From a virus: 47,412 nt of DNA. A model generated the notes under the pieces. The model was not told the DNA's origin, ran no database searches, and saw only the letters and a list, made by a program, of their open reading frames with translations. This document shows, in pieces, positions 40,687 through 47,412 of this stretch. The stretch is from positions 1-47,412 of IMG/VR virus record IMGVR_UViG_3300017727_000021, one strand, 5' to 3'. Both the position numbers and the translations under genes were made by a program. How positions within the stretch are numbered: position 1 is the stretch's first letter; every line of letters starts with the position of its first letter.

Positions 40687-40949
40687 CATATCAACCTCCA
40701 ATGCAGAAACTGGAAGATGATATCATGCGAGTATGGGGTATTACTGATGACCTCTCGCTTATACTACAGATGATTGGAGATGATGAGTTCTTCGGTGATC
40801 TTCCTGCCAAACATGCTGATAAACTCATGAATATACTGATCGGTGTCAAAGAGATGTCCGATTATAAACTTAACCTTCTATGGGACAATTACGAGTTATC
40901 GTTGCGCGATTATTATAAATATAAACGCACTCATGATAACAAGGAATAG
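40683..40949 (+). CDS. Small conserved-looking helical protein
   Basis: 88 residues: MQKLEDDIMRVWGITDDLSLILQMIGD then LPAKHADKLMNILIGVKEMSDYKLNLLWDNYELSL. The pattern (short acidic start, VWG/IT-DDL, ending LWDNYE) resembles a family I associate with marine T4-like phages, without known function. It starts at ATGA. The frame contains TATAAATA at 40914-40921, probably by chance. Confidence 0.65.
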   Translation: MTYQPPMQKLEDDIMRVWGITDDLSLILQMIGDDEFFGDLPAKHADKLMNILIGVKEMSDYKLNLLWDNYELSLRDYYKYKRTHDNKE

Positions 40950-40953
40950 TTCA

Positions 40954-41124
40954 GTGGAACAACAGACACGAAACTTTAAGCATATTCAACAGGATCTTAC
41001 CGAACTAAATAGTGATGGTAACAGAACCCGTGGACGATATGGTGAAGACTATGAACCAGAAGAAGAGAAGCGTTTGGTGGACACTCTGGGCGAGATCGCT
41101 CGGGGAGAAAGTCGGGGAAACTGA
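40954..41124 (+). CDS. Small charged protein (56 aa)
   Basis: GTG 40954 lies behind AAGGAA at 40941-40946, well spaced, 4 nt past the preceding stop. The product VEQQTRNFKHIQQDLTELNS then RTRGRYGEDYEPEEEKRLVDTLGEIARGE is charged and probably helical or disordered. It overlaps the membrane protein gene from 41051 by 74 nt in another frame, so one might be spurious, although both have their own ribosome sites. Confidence 0.5.
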   Translation: MEQQTRNFKHIQQDLTELNSDGNRTRGRYGEDYEPEEEKRLVDTLGEIARGESRGN

Positions 41125-41245
41125 CCGACAAGCAGACACCATTGCAGGAATTAGAACTGTATGGTGGGTGACACACATGGCAACATGTTGGTTTATTATA
41201 TTGAATGCCGTGGCTAATCACGGGTGGGGATTGATTGGATTATGA
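41051..41245 (+). CDS. Small membrane protein (64 aa)
   Basis: ATG 41051 is preceded by GGTGAAG. MNQKKRSVWWTLWARSLGEKVGETDRQADTI is followed by the hydrophobic helix VWWVTHMATCWFIILNAVANHGWG. It should be an inner-membrane protein with the basic N-terminus inside. The sequence reminds me of small membrane proteins of marine T4-like phages. ATGA overlap with the MazG-like gene supports this frame over its neighbour in the overlap. Confidence 0.65.
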   Translation: MNQKKRSVWWTLWARSLGEKVGETDRQADTIAGIRTVWWVTHMATCWFIILNAVANHGWGLIGL

Positions 41246-41610
41246 GTGGATTTTATCAGGAACAAGTAGAACAGTTCATGATGACGGGGGAACAAAAGTT
41301 CCCCCAAGATATCAAGTCAGACATGGCAGATCTGTACATGTCTTTAATTACGGAAGAGTACAACGAGACCTTAGAAGCATTCCATAAACAAGACATCGTA
41401 GAAGTTGCGGATGGTCTTGCTGATATGGTGTGGGTGATCATGGGAATGGCTGCGGTATTGGATATTCCATTCGATGCCGTCTGGGAAGAAGTCCGTGCTT
41501 CTAATATGTCTAAGTTTGTTGATGGGAAAGTCATCAAGGATGAGAACGGTAAGATCCAGAAACCGGACTCTTACTTCAGACCAAACATTCAGATGGTGCT
41601 AGACCTATGA
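41242..41610 (+). CDS. MazG-like / phosphoribosyl-ATP-type nucleotide pyrophosphohydrolase
   Basis: 122 residues from ATG 41242 (ATGA overlap). SLITEEYNETLEAFHKQDIVEVADGLADMVWVIMG has the EExxE...ExxDxxxD metal pattern of the all-alpha NTP pyrophosphatase superfamily, followed by AVLDIPFDAVWEEVRASNMSKFVDG and a KPxSYFRPN tail. Such enzymes hydrolyse nucleoside triphosphates or related compounds and may adjust host nucleotide or alarmone pools. It lies in the early gene block near dCMP deaminase. Confidence 0.85.
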   Translation: MSGFYQEQVEQFMMTGEQKFPQDIKSDMADLYMSLITEEYNETLEAFHKQDIVEVADGLADMVWVIMGMAAVLDIPFDAVWEEVRASNMSKFVDGKVIKDENGKIQKPDSYFRPNIQMVLDL

Positions 41611-41810
41611 GTGTGAAATATATACTCGACACCGAGTCGAGAGAAAATCTGGAACAAGATTCTTACGGAAACACTATTGATAAATACTCTGGTGATTATG
41701 TAATCATTGTTCCTAAACTCCAAGAGAAATTACCACATCAACCTGCAACCTTGACAAAGGTGGATGGTAAGTGGGTGCCAAAGCAGATGGAACTTTGGGC
41801 AATTGAATAA
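41607..41810 (+). CDS. Small protein, function unknown
   Basis: 67 residues, ATGA overlap. MSVKYILDTESRENLEQDSYGNTIDKYSGDYVIIVPKLQEK continues to KVDGKWVPKQMELWAIE. It looks like a small mixed fold. No family recognised. The TTG start of dCMP deaminase lies inside its last codons. Confidence 0.6.
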   Translation: MSVKYILDTESRENLEQDSYGNTIDKYSGDYVIIVPKLQEKLPHQPATLTKVDGKWVPKQMELWAIE

Positions 41811-42264
41811 GTGGGATAGAGCGCACCTTGAGGTCGCAGAAACCTACGCGCAGTTATCTACTGCGAAACGGAGAAAGGTCGGTTGTGTTATAGTAAAGGA
41901 CAACCGTATCATTTCTATTGGATATAATGGTATGCCTAGCGGTTGGGACAATGAATGTGAATATGAGGGGGACTATACCTCTCGTGCACCTGTACCCAAT
42001 CTAATCACTAAGAAGGAAGTTCTACATGCGGAAGCGAATGCACTCACGAAAGTTGCAAGGTCAACGGAATCGTCGGAGGGTGCAGTTCTCTACTGTACCT
42101 GTGCCCCTTGTATCGACTGCTCCAAACTCATCTACCAAGCCGGAATCGCAAGGGTAGTATATAAAGACAACTATCACACGGACGAGGGATTGACATTCCT
42201 AGAGAAGTGTGGTATAATCGTCCAAGACGGTACCGAAATGAAAACCAACTGGGTAAAGTGTTAA
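41803..42264 (+). CDS. cd: dCMP deaminase
   Basis: 153 residues from TTG 41803, giving LNKWDRAHLEVAETYAQLST at the expected family start; an in-frame ATG at 41764 would add 13 unlikely residues. Zinc and catalytic residues are H75-A-E77 (VLHAEANAL) and C103-x-x-C106 (CAPCIDCSKLI). It converts dCMP to dUMP to feed dTMP synthesis. It is interesting beside a phage cytosine DNA methyltransferase because it influences the dC pool. TAATG overlap with gp62. Confidence 0.93.
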   Translation: MNKWDRAHLEVAETYAQLSTAKRRKVGCVIVKDNRIISIGYNGMPSGWDNECEYEGDYTSRAPVPNLITKKEVLHAEANALTKVARSTESSEGAVLYCTCAPCIDCSKLIYQAGIARVVYKDNYHTDEGLTFLEKCGIIVQDGTEMKTNWVKC

Positions 42265-42641
42265 TGAACCCCTTTAATTATGTAAACAGTATCAACCTAT
42301 CCAAGAAAGATATCATGCAGACTCCTGAAGATGAGAAGGCATACAACTCTTTCATGGTTAATCGATCCCTATCTTACTTTGCTGACACTGCCGTGATTGC
42401 AAATGAGATGAATATATACCACCAACTGGACTCGCGTCTGCAATATCAATTTCTTATAAATATGGTCAGGAAACGAAAACGTTTCTCAAAGTGGGTAAAA
42501 CCTGAAATAGAAAATGACCTTGAGTCGGTGAAAGAATACTATGGATATAGCAATGAAAAAGCACGCCAGATCCTGCCTCTCCTCTCTCCTTCTCAGATAA
42601 AAGAAATAAAAGATAAGGTGAGTAAAGGTGGAAGAAAATAA
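42264..42641 (+). CDS. 62: Clamp loader small subunit gp62
   Basis: 125 residues, shorter than T4 gp62 (187). NPFNYVNSINLSKKDIMQTPEDEKAYNSFMVNRSLSYFADTAVIANEMN matches the gp62 pattern in marine T4-likes (VNRxLSYF-x-D-T and ANEMN), and the C-terminal basic tail fits. It joins four gp44 subunits in the loader. It is separated from gp44 by seven small genes. It ends inside the region before regA, whose start is downstream. Confidence 0.88.
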   Translation: MNPFNYVNSINLSKKDIMQTPEDEKAYNSFMVNRSLSYFADTAVIANEMNIYHQLDSRLQYQFLINMVRKRKRFSKWVKPEIENDLESVKEYYGYSNEKARQILPLLSPSQIKEIKDKVSKGGRK

Positions 42642-42666
42642 TTTAGTTTCATGGAGTCCAGTGAAT

Positions 42667-43038
42667 ATGCTAGAGATCACTCTGGCAGAGCCCGATGACT
42701 TCCTCAAAGTTCGTGAGACCCTGACCCGTATTGGTGTCGCATCTCGTAAAGAACAAAAACTGTTCCAGTCATGTCATATCCTACATAAGCAGGGACGATA
42801 CTACATTGTCCATTTCAAAGAACTGTTTATGCTTGATGGTAAGAAAGCAAACCTAGAAGAGAGTGATGTGCAGCGTAGGAATACGATTGCCACACTGCTG
42901 TCTGACTGGGGATTGGTTGAGATTCAGAATAAAGAAGTAGCGCAAGATTGTGCACCTTTACGACAGATCAAAATCATAGGGTTCAAAGATAAAAGTGAGT
43001 GGGAGTTATGTCCCAAGTATAATATCGGAAACAAATGA
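42667..43038 (+). CDS. regA: Translational repressor RegA
   Basis: 123 residues from ATG 42667 (T4 RegA is 122), chosen because MLEITLAEPDDFLKVRETLTRIG aligns with the T4 start and GGAG at 42653-42656 precedes it; the GTG at 42628 adds 13 residues. SCHILHKQGRYYIVHFKELF and LLSDWGLVEI are diagnostic. RegA binds start regions of early mRNAs and blocks ribosome loading. It is followed by a cupin gene with ATGA overlap. Confidence 0.95.
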   Translation: MLEITLAEPDDFLKVRETLTRIGVASRKEQKLFQSCHILHKQGRYYIVHFKELFMLDGKKANLEESDVQRRNTIATLLSDWGLVEIQNKEVAQDCAPLRQIKIIGFKDKSEWELCPKYNIGNK

Positions 43039-43598
43039 TTGGATTTGCTGAACACCTAGATGAGATCAGATCAAAGAATCATTGGTGGACTAAGGCTGAT
43101 TTTGATATCACTTGGGAGCAAATGATTCATCTGATTGATACTCATCCAGAACGGTTATATGACTGGAATCGTGAGAAACAACGATTGGGGTTGAATGAGT
43201 TTCATACGAGACCTTCTGCCCCTCAGTTCGCAAAGGATGTTGTTGCAGAGATGCACGATCTGTTTGCGGAACCTGCGCCCAAGAAAGAAGAATATGATAA
43301 AGGACATCCCCATGTTACGAACATTGCTTTCTGCGGATTCGGACAGTACTCTGGATCTTACCCTAGACATGCGGATAATATGGATGTTTTTCTAGTCCAG
43401 ATATTGAATGAATGTAAGATTACTATCGGATATACCGAAGAACCTAAAAATGCGGATGAGTCCCGCATGATGAAGCCAGGCGATGCGGTCTGGTTGCCAA
43501 GGGGTACATGGCATCAACTTGAACCCAGCGTATCACGGGTAACATTCTCATTTGGATTTGAGAGTGACCCTGATTGCGATCCTGCGTATTTCGTCTAG
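43035..43598 (+). CDS. JmjC/cupin-type oxygenase-like protein
   Basis: 187 residues. PRHADNMDVFLVQILNECKITIG has H112-A-D114 in the style of cupin-4/JmjC oxygenases, and MKPGDAVWLPRGTWHQL has the distal His H160. R168 follows in VSRVTFSFGF. Such proteins hydroxylate ribosomal or other proteins using Fe(II) and 2-oxoglutarate. The N-terminal part (HWWTKADFDITWEQMIHLI) is helical. It is translated with RegA (ATGA). The substrate is unknown. Confidence 0.65.
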   Translation: MIGFAEHLDEIRSKNHWWTKADFDITWEQMIHLIDTHPERLYDWNREKQRLGLNEFHTRPSAPQFAKDVVAEMHDLFAEPAPKKEEYDKGHPHVTNIAFCGFGQYSGSYPRHADNMDVFLVQILNECKITIGYTEEPKNADESRMMKPGDAVWLPRGTWHQLEPSVSRVTFSFGFESDPDCDPAYFV

Positions 43599-43686
43599 AG
43601 ATATTGGATCGTATATATAGAGGTGAATATGCCGAATCAAATCGGGTATTCATATCATCTTGCTAAACAATAGGAGATAAAGCGAC

Positions 43687-44103
43687 ATGACAAATCTAAA
43701 AGTCGGGAAACAACTTTTCCCCAAATCTGCGTTTATTGGTTTCGACCATCTGTTCAATGAACTGGAATACGCTACGAAACATGCTAATGACAATTATCCG
43801 CCTCATAATATTATAAAAGAGTCGGACGATGAGTTTGTCATTGAAGTGGCTGTAGCCGGATTCAAACAAGAGAACATTCACGTAGAACAAAAGGAGCGTT
43901 CACTCACGATCAAGGGCGAATCTGATAATGAAGACAGGGAGGTTATCCACCGTGGAATATCTACCCGTAACTTCAAACGTCATTTTCGATTATCGGAGTA
44001 TGTCCAAGTAACCGGAGCATCTCTACAGGACGGTATTCTTGCAGTAACCCTGAAGTTAGAAATCCCCGAAGAGAAGCAGCCTCGTAAAATAAAAATTGTT
44101 TAA
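43687..44103 (+). CDS. Small heat shock protein (Hsp20 family)
   Basis: 138 residues, AGGAG upstream. The alpha-crystallin domain runs from about 38 to 130: YPPHNIIKESDDEFVIEVAVAGFKQENIHVEQKERSLTIKGE, ending DGILAVTLKLEIPEEKQPRKI. The A-x-x-G-F and (L/V)-T-L-K motifs are clear. N-terminal FDHLFNELEY is IbpA-like. It holds unfolding proteins and probably helps phage protein folding. Widespread in marine T4-likes. The 88-nt gap before it shows no clear promoter beyond an AT-rich stretch (43608-43619). Confidence 0.93.
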   Translation: MTNLKVGKQLFPKSAFIGFDHLFNELEYATKHANDNYPPHNIIKESDDEFVIEVAVAGFKQENIHVEQKERSLTIKGESDNEDREVIHRGISTRNFKRHFRLSEYVQVTGASLQDGILAVTLKLEIPEEKQPRKIKIV

Positions 44104-44113
44104 CGAGGATAAA

Positions 44114-44200
44114 ATGAAAGTGATCTCAAAGTCTGAACTGACGTTGTGTGCAGTAGTAATGGGTGCTATGGTATTAGCATTCCAACCACTAATCGTCTAA
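44114..44200 (+). CDS. Micro-membrane protein (28 aa)
   Basis: ATG 44114 with GAGG at 44104-44107 right after the Hsp20 stop. The product starts MKVISKSELTLCAVVMGAMV and ends LAFQPLIV, one hydrophobic helix with a positive N-terminus. It is followed by a hairpin. Too short for family recognition, but ribosome site and amphipathic makeup suggest a real gene. Confidence 0.55.
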   Translation: MKVISKSELTLCAVVMGAMVLAFQPLIV

Positions 44201-44204
44201 AACC

Positions 44205-44231
44205 AAAAAAGGGGGGGTAGGTAACTACCCC
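44205..44231 (+). terminator. Hairpin with A-tract upstream (terminator-like, possibly bidirectional)
   Basis: GGGGTAG (44214-44220), loop GTAA, CTACCCC (44225-44231), a 7-bp GC-rich stem. The downstream tract TTCATC is weak in U on the + strand, while six A (44205-44210) upstream would give a good U tract on the minus strand. The ATG of the next gene is 12 nt past the stem. Confidence 0.6.
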
Positions 44232-44242
44232 TTCATCTCGTT

Positions 44243-44986
44243 ATGAAAGCATACATGTTAGCAAATCTAGATGATCCTATATCTGTGAGATATACGGAAA
44301 CAGCACTAGAATCTTGGGCAAAGCAATATATCCTTGACATTGAGGTGATTCAATGTTACACTCCTGATACGATTGCTGATCTTGAACCTCTATACAACTG
44401 GAAACCCCTTCGACACAAACTACAAAAGGGATCTATGAGTAGTCCTAGTGAGAGGGCTGGAGATATATCACACTGGCAACTCTTACATAAACGAGCAGAA
44501 GGTGGTTCACGGTTCTATGTGTTAGAACATGACTCATTTCTACTTGATGCTGATGAATTTGAACGACAGTTTGATTTCACTATGGAACACAATCTGGCAT
44601 ATGCTAATCATGGACTGTTCATGTCCTGTTACTCGGTGTCCGAAGATGCTGCAAAGTATATGTCGGACTTGTTATTGAAACTAAATTTTCCACTGAACGG
44701 TGGCCCTTTTGGGTGCATGGAGAGACTGGTCAAGACCTATATGTCTGACAATCCCTCAAATAATCCATTTCGATGGATGTGTCATCACCCCAATGCACAG
44801 TATGTTGACGTAGGTGATTCATCCGAATCACTAAGAGACTGTTACAACGGTTGGTCAATTCCCAGTACTCCGTTCACTCTTGCGTCTACTCAGGTGATCT
44901 CTAAGTCTATGGGTATCACACAGAACCACGATGGCATGACAAAATTGCCTTGGGAGAGAAGCGACCATTTCAAAATTATTGATTGA
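44243..44986 (+). CDS. Putative glycosyltransferase (family 25-like)
   Basis: 247 residues. AGDISHWQLLHKRAEGGSRFYVLEHDSFLLDADEF has the SH-x-x-x-W...LEHD order of LPS glycosyltransferase family 25 (usual LSH...LEDD). The start MKAYMLANLDDPISVRYTETALESWA is also GT-A-like. It might modify host surface polysaccharide or a virion component. The site is D/H-altered (LEHD at 94-97), so activity is uncertain. It precedes the polymerase promoter. Confidence 0.6.
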   Translation: MKAYMLANLDDPISVRYTETALESWAKQYILDIEVIQCYTPDTIADLEPLYNWKPLRHKLQKGSMSSPSERAGDISHWQLLHKRAEGGSRFYVLEHDSFLLDADEFERQFDFTMEHNLAYANHGLFMSCYSVSEDAAKYMSDLLLKLNFPLNGGPFGCMERLVKTYMSDNPSNNPFRWMCHHPNAQYVDVGDSSESLRDCYNGWSIPSTPFTLASTQVISKSMGITQNHDGMTKLPWERSDHFKIID

Positions 44987-45011
44987 CAATACCCGCACAA
45001 TCGTGTATAAT
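44983..45011 (+). promoter_or_regulatory. Consensus sigma70 promoter TTGACA-17-TATAAT before gp43
   Basis: -35 at 44983-44988, overlapping the upstream stop; -10 at 45006-45011. Predicted start near 45018 gives a short leader with TGAGGT before the ATG. Confidence 0.92.
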
Positions 45012-45034
45012 GTCCACTTAATCATGAGGTAATA

Positions 45035-47412
45035 ATGAATTTCTATACATCTGTACAAAGATACGGCAACACACTCCTCTATCGTGGATATGAGGACGGT
45101 CAACGTGTCAAGAGACGCATACCCTTCAGACCTACCATGTATGTGTCTGGCAAGTCCGAGTGGTCAACCCTAGACGGCAAGCAAGTCGCACCCATGTACT
45201 TTGACTCCATGCGGGATGCCACCGACTTCATCAAGCAATACGAGCACGTTCCTACCATGAAGGTCTATGGTATGAACAACTTCATCAACCAATACATTAC
45301 CCAAGAGTTCCCCAAAGACATCACCTTTGATCGTGACCAGATCGTCGTATCTACTATCGATATTGAGGTACAGTCCGACGAGGGATTCCCCGAACCTGAC
45401 CAAGCAAACTATCCCATCATCTCTATCTGTACCAAGGCCAGTAACGAGGAGTTCTTCCGTGTCTGGGGTCTGGGTGAATACAATCCTAAAGAGAATACAA
45501 TCTATAACCAATGCGACACAGAGTTGCAACTGATTGATTCCTTCCTGAGTTACTGGCAGAATCATGGTTCCCCTGATGTGGTGACTGGTTGGAACACCAA
45601 GGGATTTGACATCCCCTATCTTGTAAACAGAACAAGAAAGGTCATCGGTGAGGAGTCGGTCAAACGATTCTCTCCGTGGGGTGTGGTCAGTCCTCGTAAA
45701 GTTCGTGGTAATAACTTTGGTATGCAAGATACCAACACCTATGACATCATGGGTATTGCTCAGTTAGATTACTATGATCTATTTCGCAAGTTCACCCTCA
45801 ACACTCTGGGTCAACAAGAGTCCTATCGATTGGATCACATTGCTCATGTGGTGTTGGGTGAACGCAAACTGTCCTATGAGGAACACGGTAACCTGTACAC
45901 TCTGTACAAGGAAGACCACCAGAAGTTCATTGACTACAACATCAAGGACGTTGAACTCGTAGACAAACTCGAAGAGAAGTTAGGCATCCTGACCCTTGCA
46001 ATGACTATGGCATATCGTGGTGGTGTGAACTATGAGGATGTGCTGGGTACGACTGCGATCTGGGACAGTATCCTCTATCGACTCTTGCACAACAAGAAGG
46101 TAGTCGTACCACCCAAGATTGAGAAGCCCAAGGGTGACTATGCTGGTGGTTATGTGAAGGAACCCCAAGTAGGTTCACATGACTGGGTGACCTCCTTTGA
46201 CTTGAACTCTCTATATCCTAACATCATTGTTCAATACAATATGTCACCTGAGACCGTGGTAGATGGTCTGGTGCACACCAGTGTAGAACATATGCTGCGT
46301 GGTATGACTGAGCACGATGGTAAGTATGCCTTGGCACCCAGTGGTGTCAGGTTCTCTCGTGAGAAAGAGGGTGTGATCCCCAGTATCATTCGTCAGTACT
46401 ACAGTGAACGACGAACCATCAAAGATGAGATGTTGAAGGCGCAACAAGAGTATGAACAGAATCCCAGTAAGACTCTGTCCAATAAGATTGCGACTCTTGA
46501 CAATCAACAGATGTCGATCAAGATTCTGATGAACAGTCTCTATGGTGCGTTGGGTAATCGGTGGTTCCGATACTTCGATCAACGTGTCGCAGAGTCAATC
46601 ACTCTGGCTGGTCAACTGTCTATCAAGTGGGCAGAACGTGCGGTCAACCGTGAGATGAACAAACTACTATCTACCGATGACGATGATTACGTGATTGCGA
46701 TTGACACCGACTCTCTGTACATCAACATGGGTGAGTTGGTCAAGAAGTTTGATCCCAAAGATCCGGTCAAGTTCCTAGACAAGATCAGTGCTGATCACTT
46801 CGAGAAGGTACTGAAGAACACCTACCAAGAACTTGCAGACTATACCAGTGCGTATGTCAACCGCATGGAGATGGGACGCGAGGTGATTGCTGACCGTGGT
46901 ATCTGGGTGGCAAAGAAACGGTACATCCTGAATGTCCACAACTCTGAGGGTGTGCAGTATGCAGAACCCAAACTCAAGATGATGGGTATCGAGGCCATCA
47001 AGTCATCTACCCCGATGGTGGTGCGTGACAAGATGAAAGAGATGTTCCGCATACTGGTTGATGGATCTGAGTCCAAGACCCAGAACTTCATCACCAAGTT
47101 CCGCAACGAGTTCTCTGCACTACCTGCCGAGGATATCTCGTTTCCCCGTGGAGTGAGTGATGTGGATAAGTGGTTGGATCGTAAGGCGATATACAAGAAG
47201 GGTACACCCATCCACGTGCGTGGTGCTCTGTTGTACAATCACCACACCAAGGGTATGTCTCGTTATGAAACTGTGAAGAATGGTGAGAAGGTCAAGTTCG
47301 TCTATCTCAAGACACCTAACCCTATCAAGGAGAATGTCATCTCCTATCCAGTCAACCTGCCTCGTGAACTAGCACTTGATAAGTATATTGACTATGACAA
47401 GATGTTCGAGAA
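45035..47412 (+). CDS. 43: DNA polymerase gp43 (family B), 3' end outside window
   Basis: 792 complete codons from ATG 45035 with TGAGGT at 45025-45030; open to the window end. The exonuclease domain has the STIDIE motif (D109, E111; T4 D112, E114). The polymerase core shows motif [13 protein letters not shown] (D389), motif [21 protein letters not shown] and motif [13 protein letters not shown] (D557, D559). It replicates the phage genome with gp45 and gp44/62. Promoter directly upstream. About 100 residues are missing compared with T4 gp43 (898). Confidence 0.97.
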   Translation, partial: MNFYTSVQRYGNTLLYRGYEDGQRVKRRIPFRPTMYVSGKSEWSTLDGKQVAPMYFDSMRDATDFIKQYEHVPTMKVYGMNNFINQYITQEFPKDITFDRDQIVVSTIDIEVQSDEGFPEPDQANYPIISICTKASNEEFFRVWGLGEYNPKENTIYNQCDTELQLIDSFLSYWQNHGSPDVVTGWNTKGFDIPYLVNRTRKVIGEESVKRFSPWGVVSPRKVRGNNFGMQDTNTYDIMGIAQLDYYDLFRKFTLNTLGQQESYRLDHIAHVVLGERKLSYEEHGNLYTLYKEDHQKFIDYNIKDVELVDKLEEKLGILTLAMTMAYRGGVNYEDVLGTTAIWDSILYRLLHNKKVVVPPKIEKPKGDYAGGYVKEPQVGSHDWVTSFDLNSLYPNIIVQYNMSPETVVDGLVHTSVEHMLRGMTEHDGKYALAPSGVRFSREKEGVIPSIIRQYYSERRTIKDEMLKAQQEYEQNPSKTLSNKIATLDNQQMSIKILMNSLYGALGNRWFRYFDQRVAESITLAGQLSIKWAERAVNREMNKLLSTDDDDYVIAIDTDSLYINMGELVKKFDPKDPVKFLDKISADHFEKVLKNTYQELADYTSAYVNRMEMGREVIADRGIWVAKKRYILNVHNSEGVQYAEPKLKMMGIEAIKSSTPMVVRDKMKEMFRILVDGSESKTQNFITKFRNEFSALPAEDISFPRGVSDVDKWLDRKAIYKKGTPIHVRGALLYNHHTKGMSRYETVKNGEKVKFVYLKTPNPIKENVISYPVNLPRELALDKYIDYDKMFE

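Noticed and set aside
40914-40921. TATAAATA inside gene 40683-40949 as a late promoter
   Set aside because: Intragenic, ahead of early-type small genes, and fits the coding sequence; likely chance.
42455-42462. TATAAATA inside gp62 as a late promoter
   Set aside because: Far from the regA start (over 200 nt) and within conserved coding sequence; likely chance.
45170-45727. Long minus-strand open frame opposite gp43
   Set aside because: It lies wholly opposite a conserved polymerase region; biased codons of gp43 keep the other strand open. No ribosome site or known motif.
1-47412. tRNA genes, integrase, IS elements, photosynthesis genes
   Set aside because: I looked for cloverleaf-like intergenic segments, transposase or integrase motifs and psbA-type proteins and saw none. 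Intergenic gaps are too small for tRNA clusters.

Overview
This window is a stretch of the genome of a T4-like myovirus (Caudoviricetes), very probably a marine one. Every gene I can support is on the + strand, genes are tightly packed (many stop/start overlaps of the ATGA, TAATG or 8-nt type), and the order of recognisable T4 homologues is the T4 order: tail fibres, then neck 13-14-15, terminase 16-17, sheath 18, tube 19, portal 20, prohead core 67-(68), protease 21, scaffold 22, capsid 23, then uvsY-uvsW, late sigma 55, recombination nuclease 47-46, clamp 45, clamp loader 44 ... 62, regA, and DNA polymerase 43 (cut by the window end). The fibre style, the oxygenase-like, Hsp20 and MazG-like genes, and several short conserved-looking genes resemble cyanophage and other marine T4-like genomes. 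I saw no photosynthesis gene, tRNA, CRISPR array, IS element or integrase, so the host cannot be named. No gene-free stretch exceeds 300 bases; the longest is about 140 bases, between gp23 and position 24119.

Layout. 1-11647: virion periphery: the end of one fibre gene, two paralogous proteins built largely of tetrapeptide repeats, a helical protein, a GT-A-like glycosyltransferase, a 2OG-oxygenase-like protein, a small beta protein and a 1352-residue fibre. 11662-23975: neck, packaging, tail and head morphogenesis. 24058-25154: an early-promoter unit of small genes, followed by a tail-tube paralogue with its own late promoter. 25163-28181: a C5-cytosine DNA methyltransferase translationally coupled to a CmoA-like (carboxy-SAM synthase family) protein, then a ParB-like protein. 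28174-30141: uvsY, uvsW. 30138-34049: accessory block (B12/radical SAM-like, Sm-like, two paralogous oxygenases, cytidylyltransferase). 34053-47412: gp55, gp47, a cell-wall hydrolase, gp46, gp45, gp44, a string of small genes with a MazG-like protein and dCMP deaminase, gp62, RegA, cupin oxygenase, Hsp20, a micro-membrane protein, a GT25-like protein and gp43.

Regulation. Two promoter classes can be read directly. Seven sigma70-type promoters (TTGACA or TTGACT, always a 17-nt spacer, TATAAT-like -10) precede position 24119, the methyltransferase, gp55, gp46, gp45, gp44 and gp43. T4-type late promoters (TATAAATA) precede structural genes, and the cognate late sigma gp55 is encoded here. At three late promoters the TATAAATA lies in the left arm of an inverted repeat whose right arm abuts or includes the downstream ribosome binding site, which suggests that read-through RNA is translationally masked and late RNA is not.

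Most interesting system: the methyltransferase at 25215-26360 has the usual C5-MTase motifs, but the near-invariant Asn of motif X (GNxV) is Arg357 (GRMV), and the next gene, overlapping by 8 nt, resembles CmoA. Together they suggest a phage DNA modification that uses carboxy-SAM to make 5-carboxymethylcytosine. This is an inference from sequence, with a stated weakness: the E. coli CmoA Arg I recall as contacting the carboxylate appears not to be conserved.
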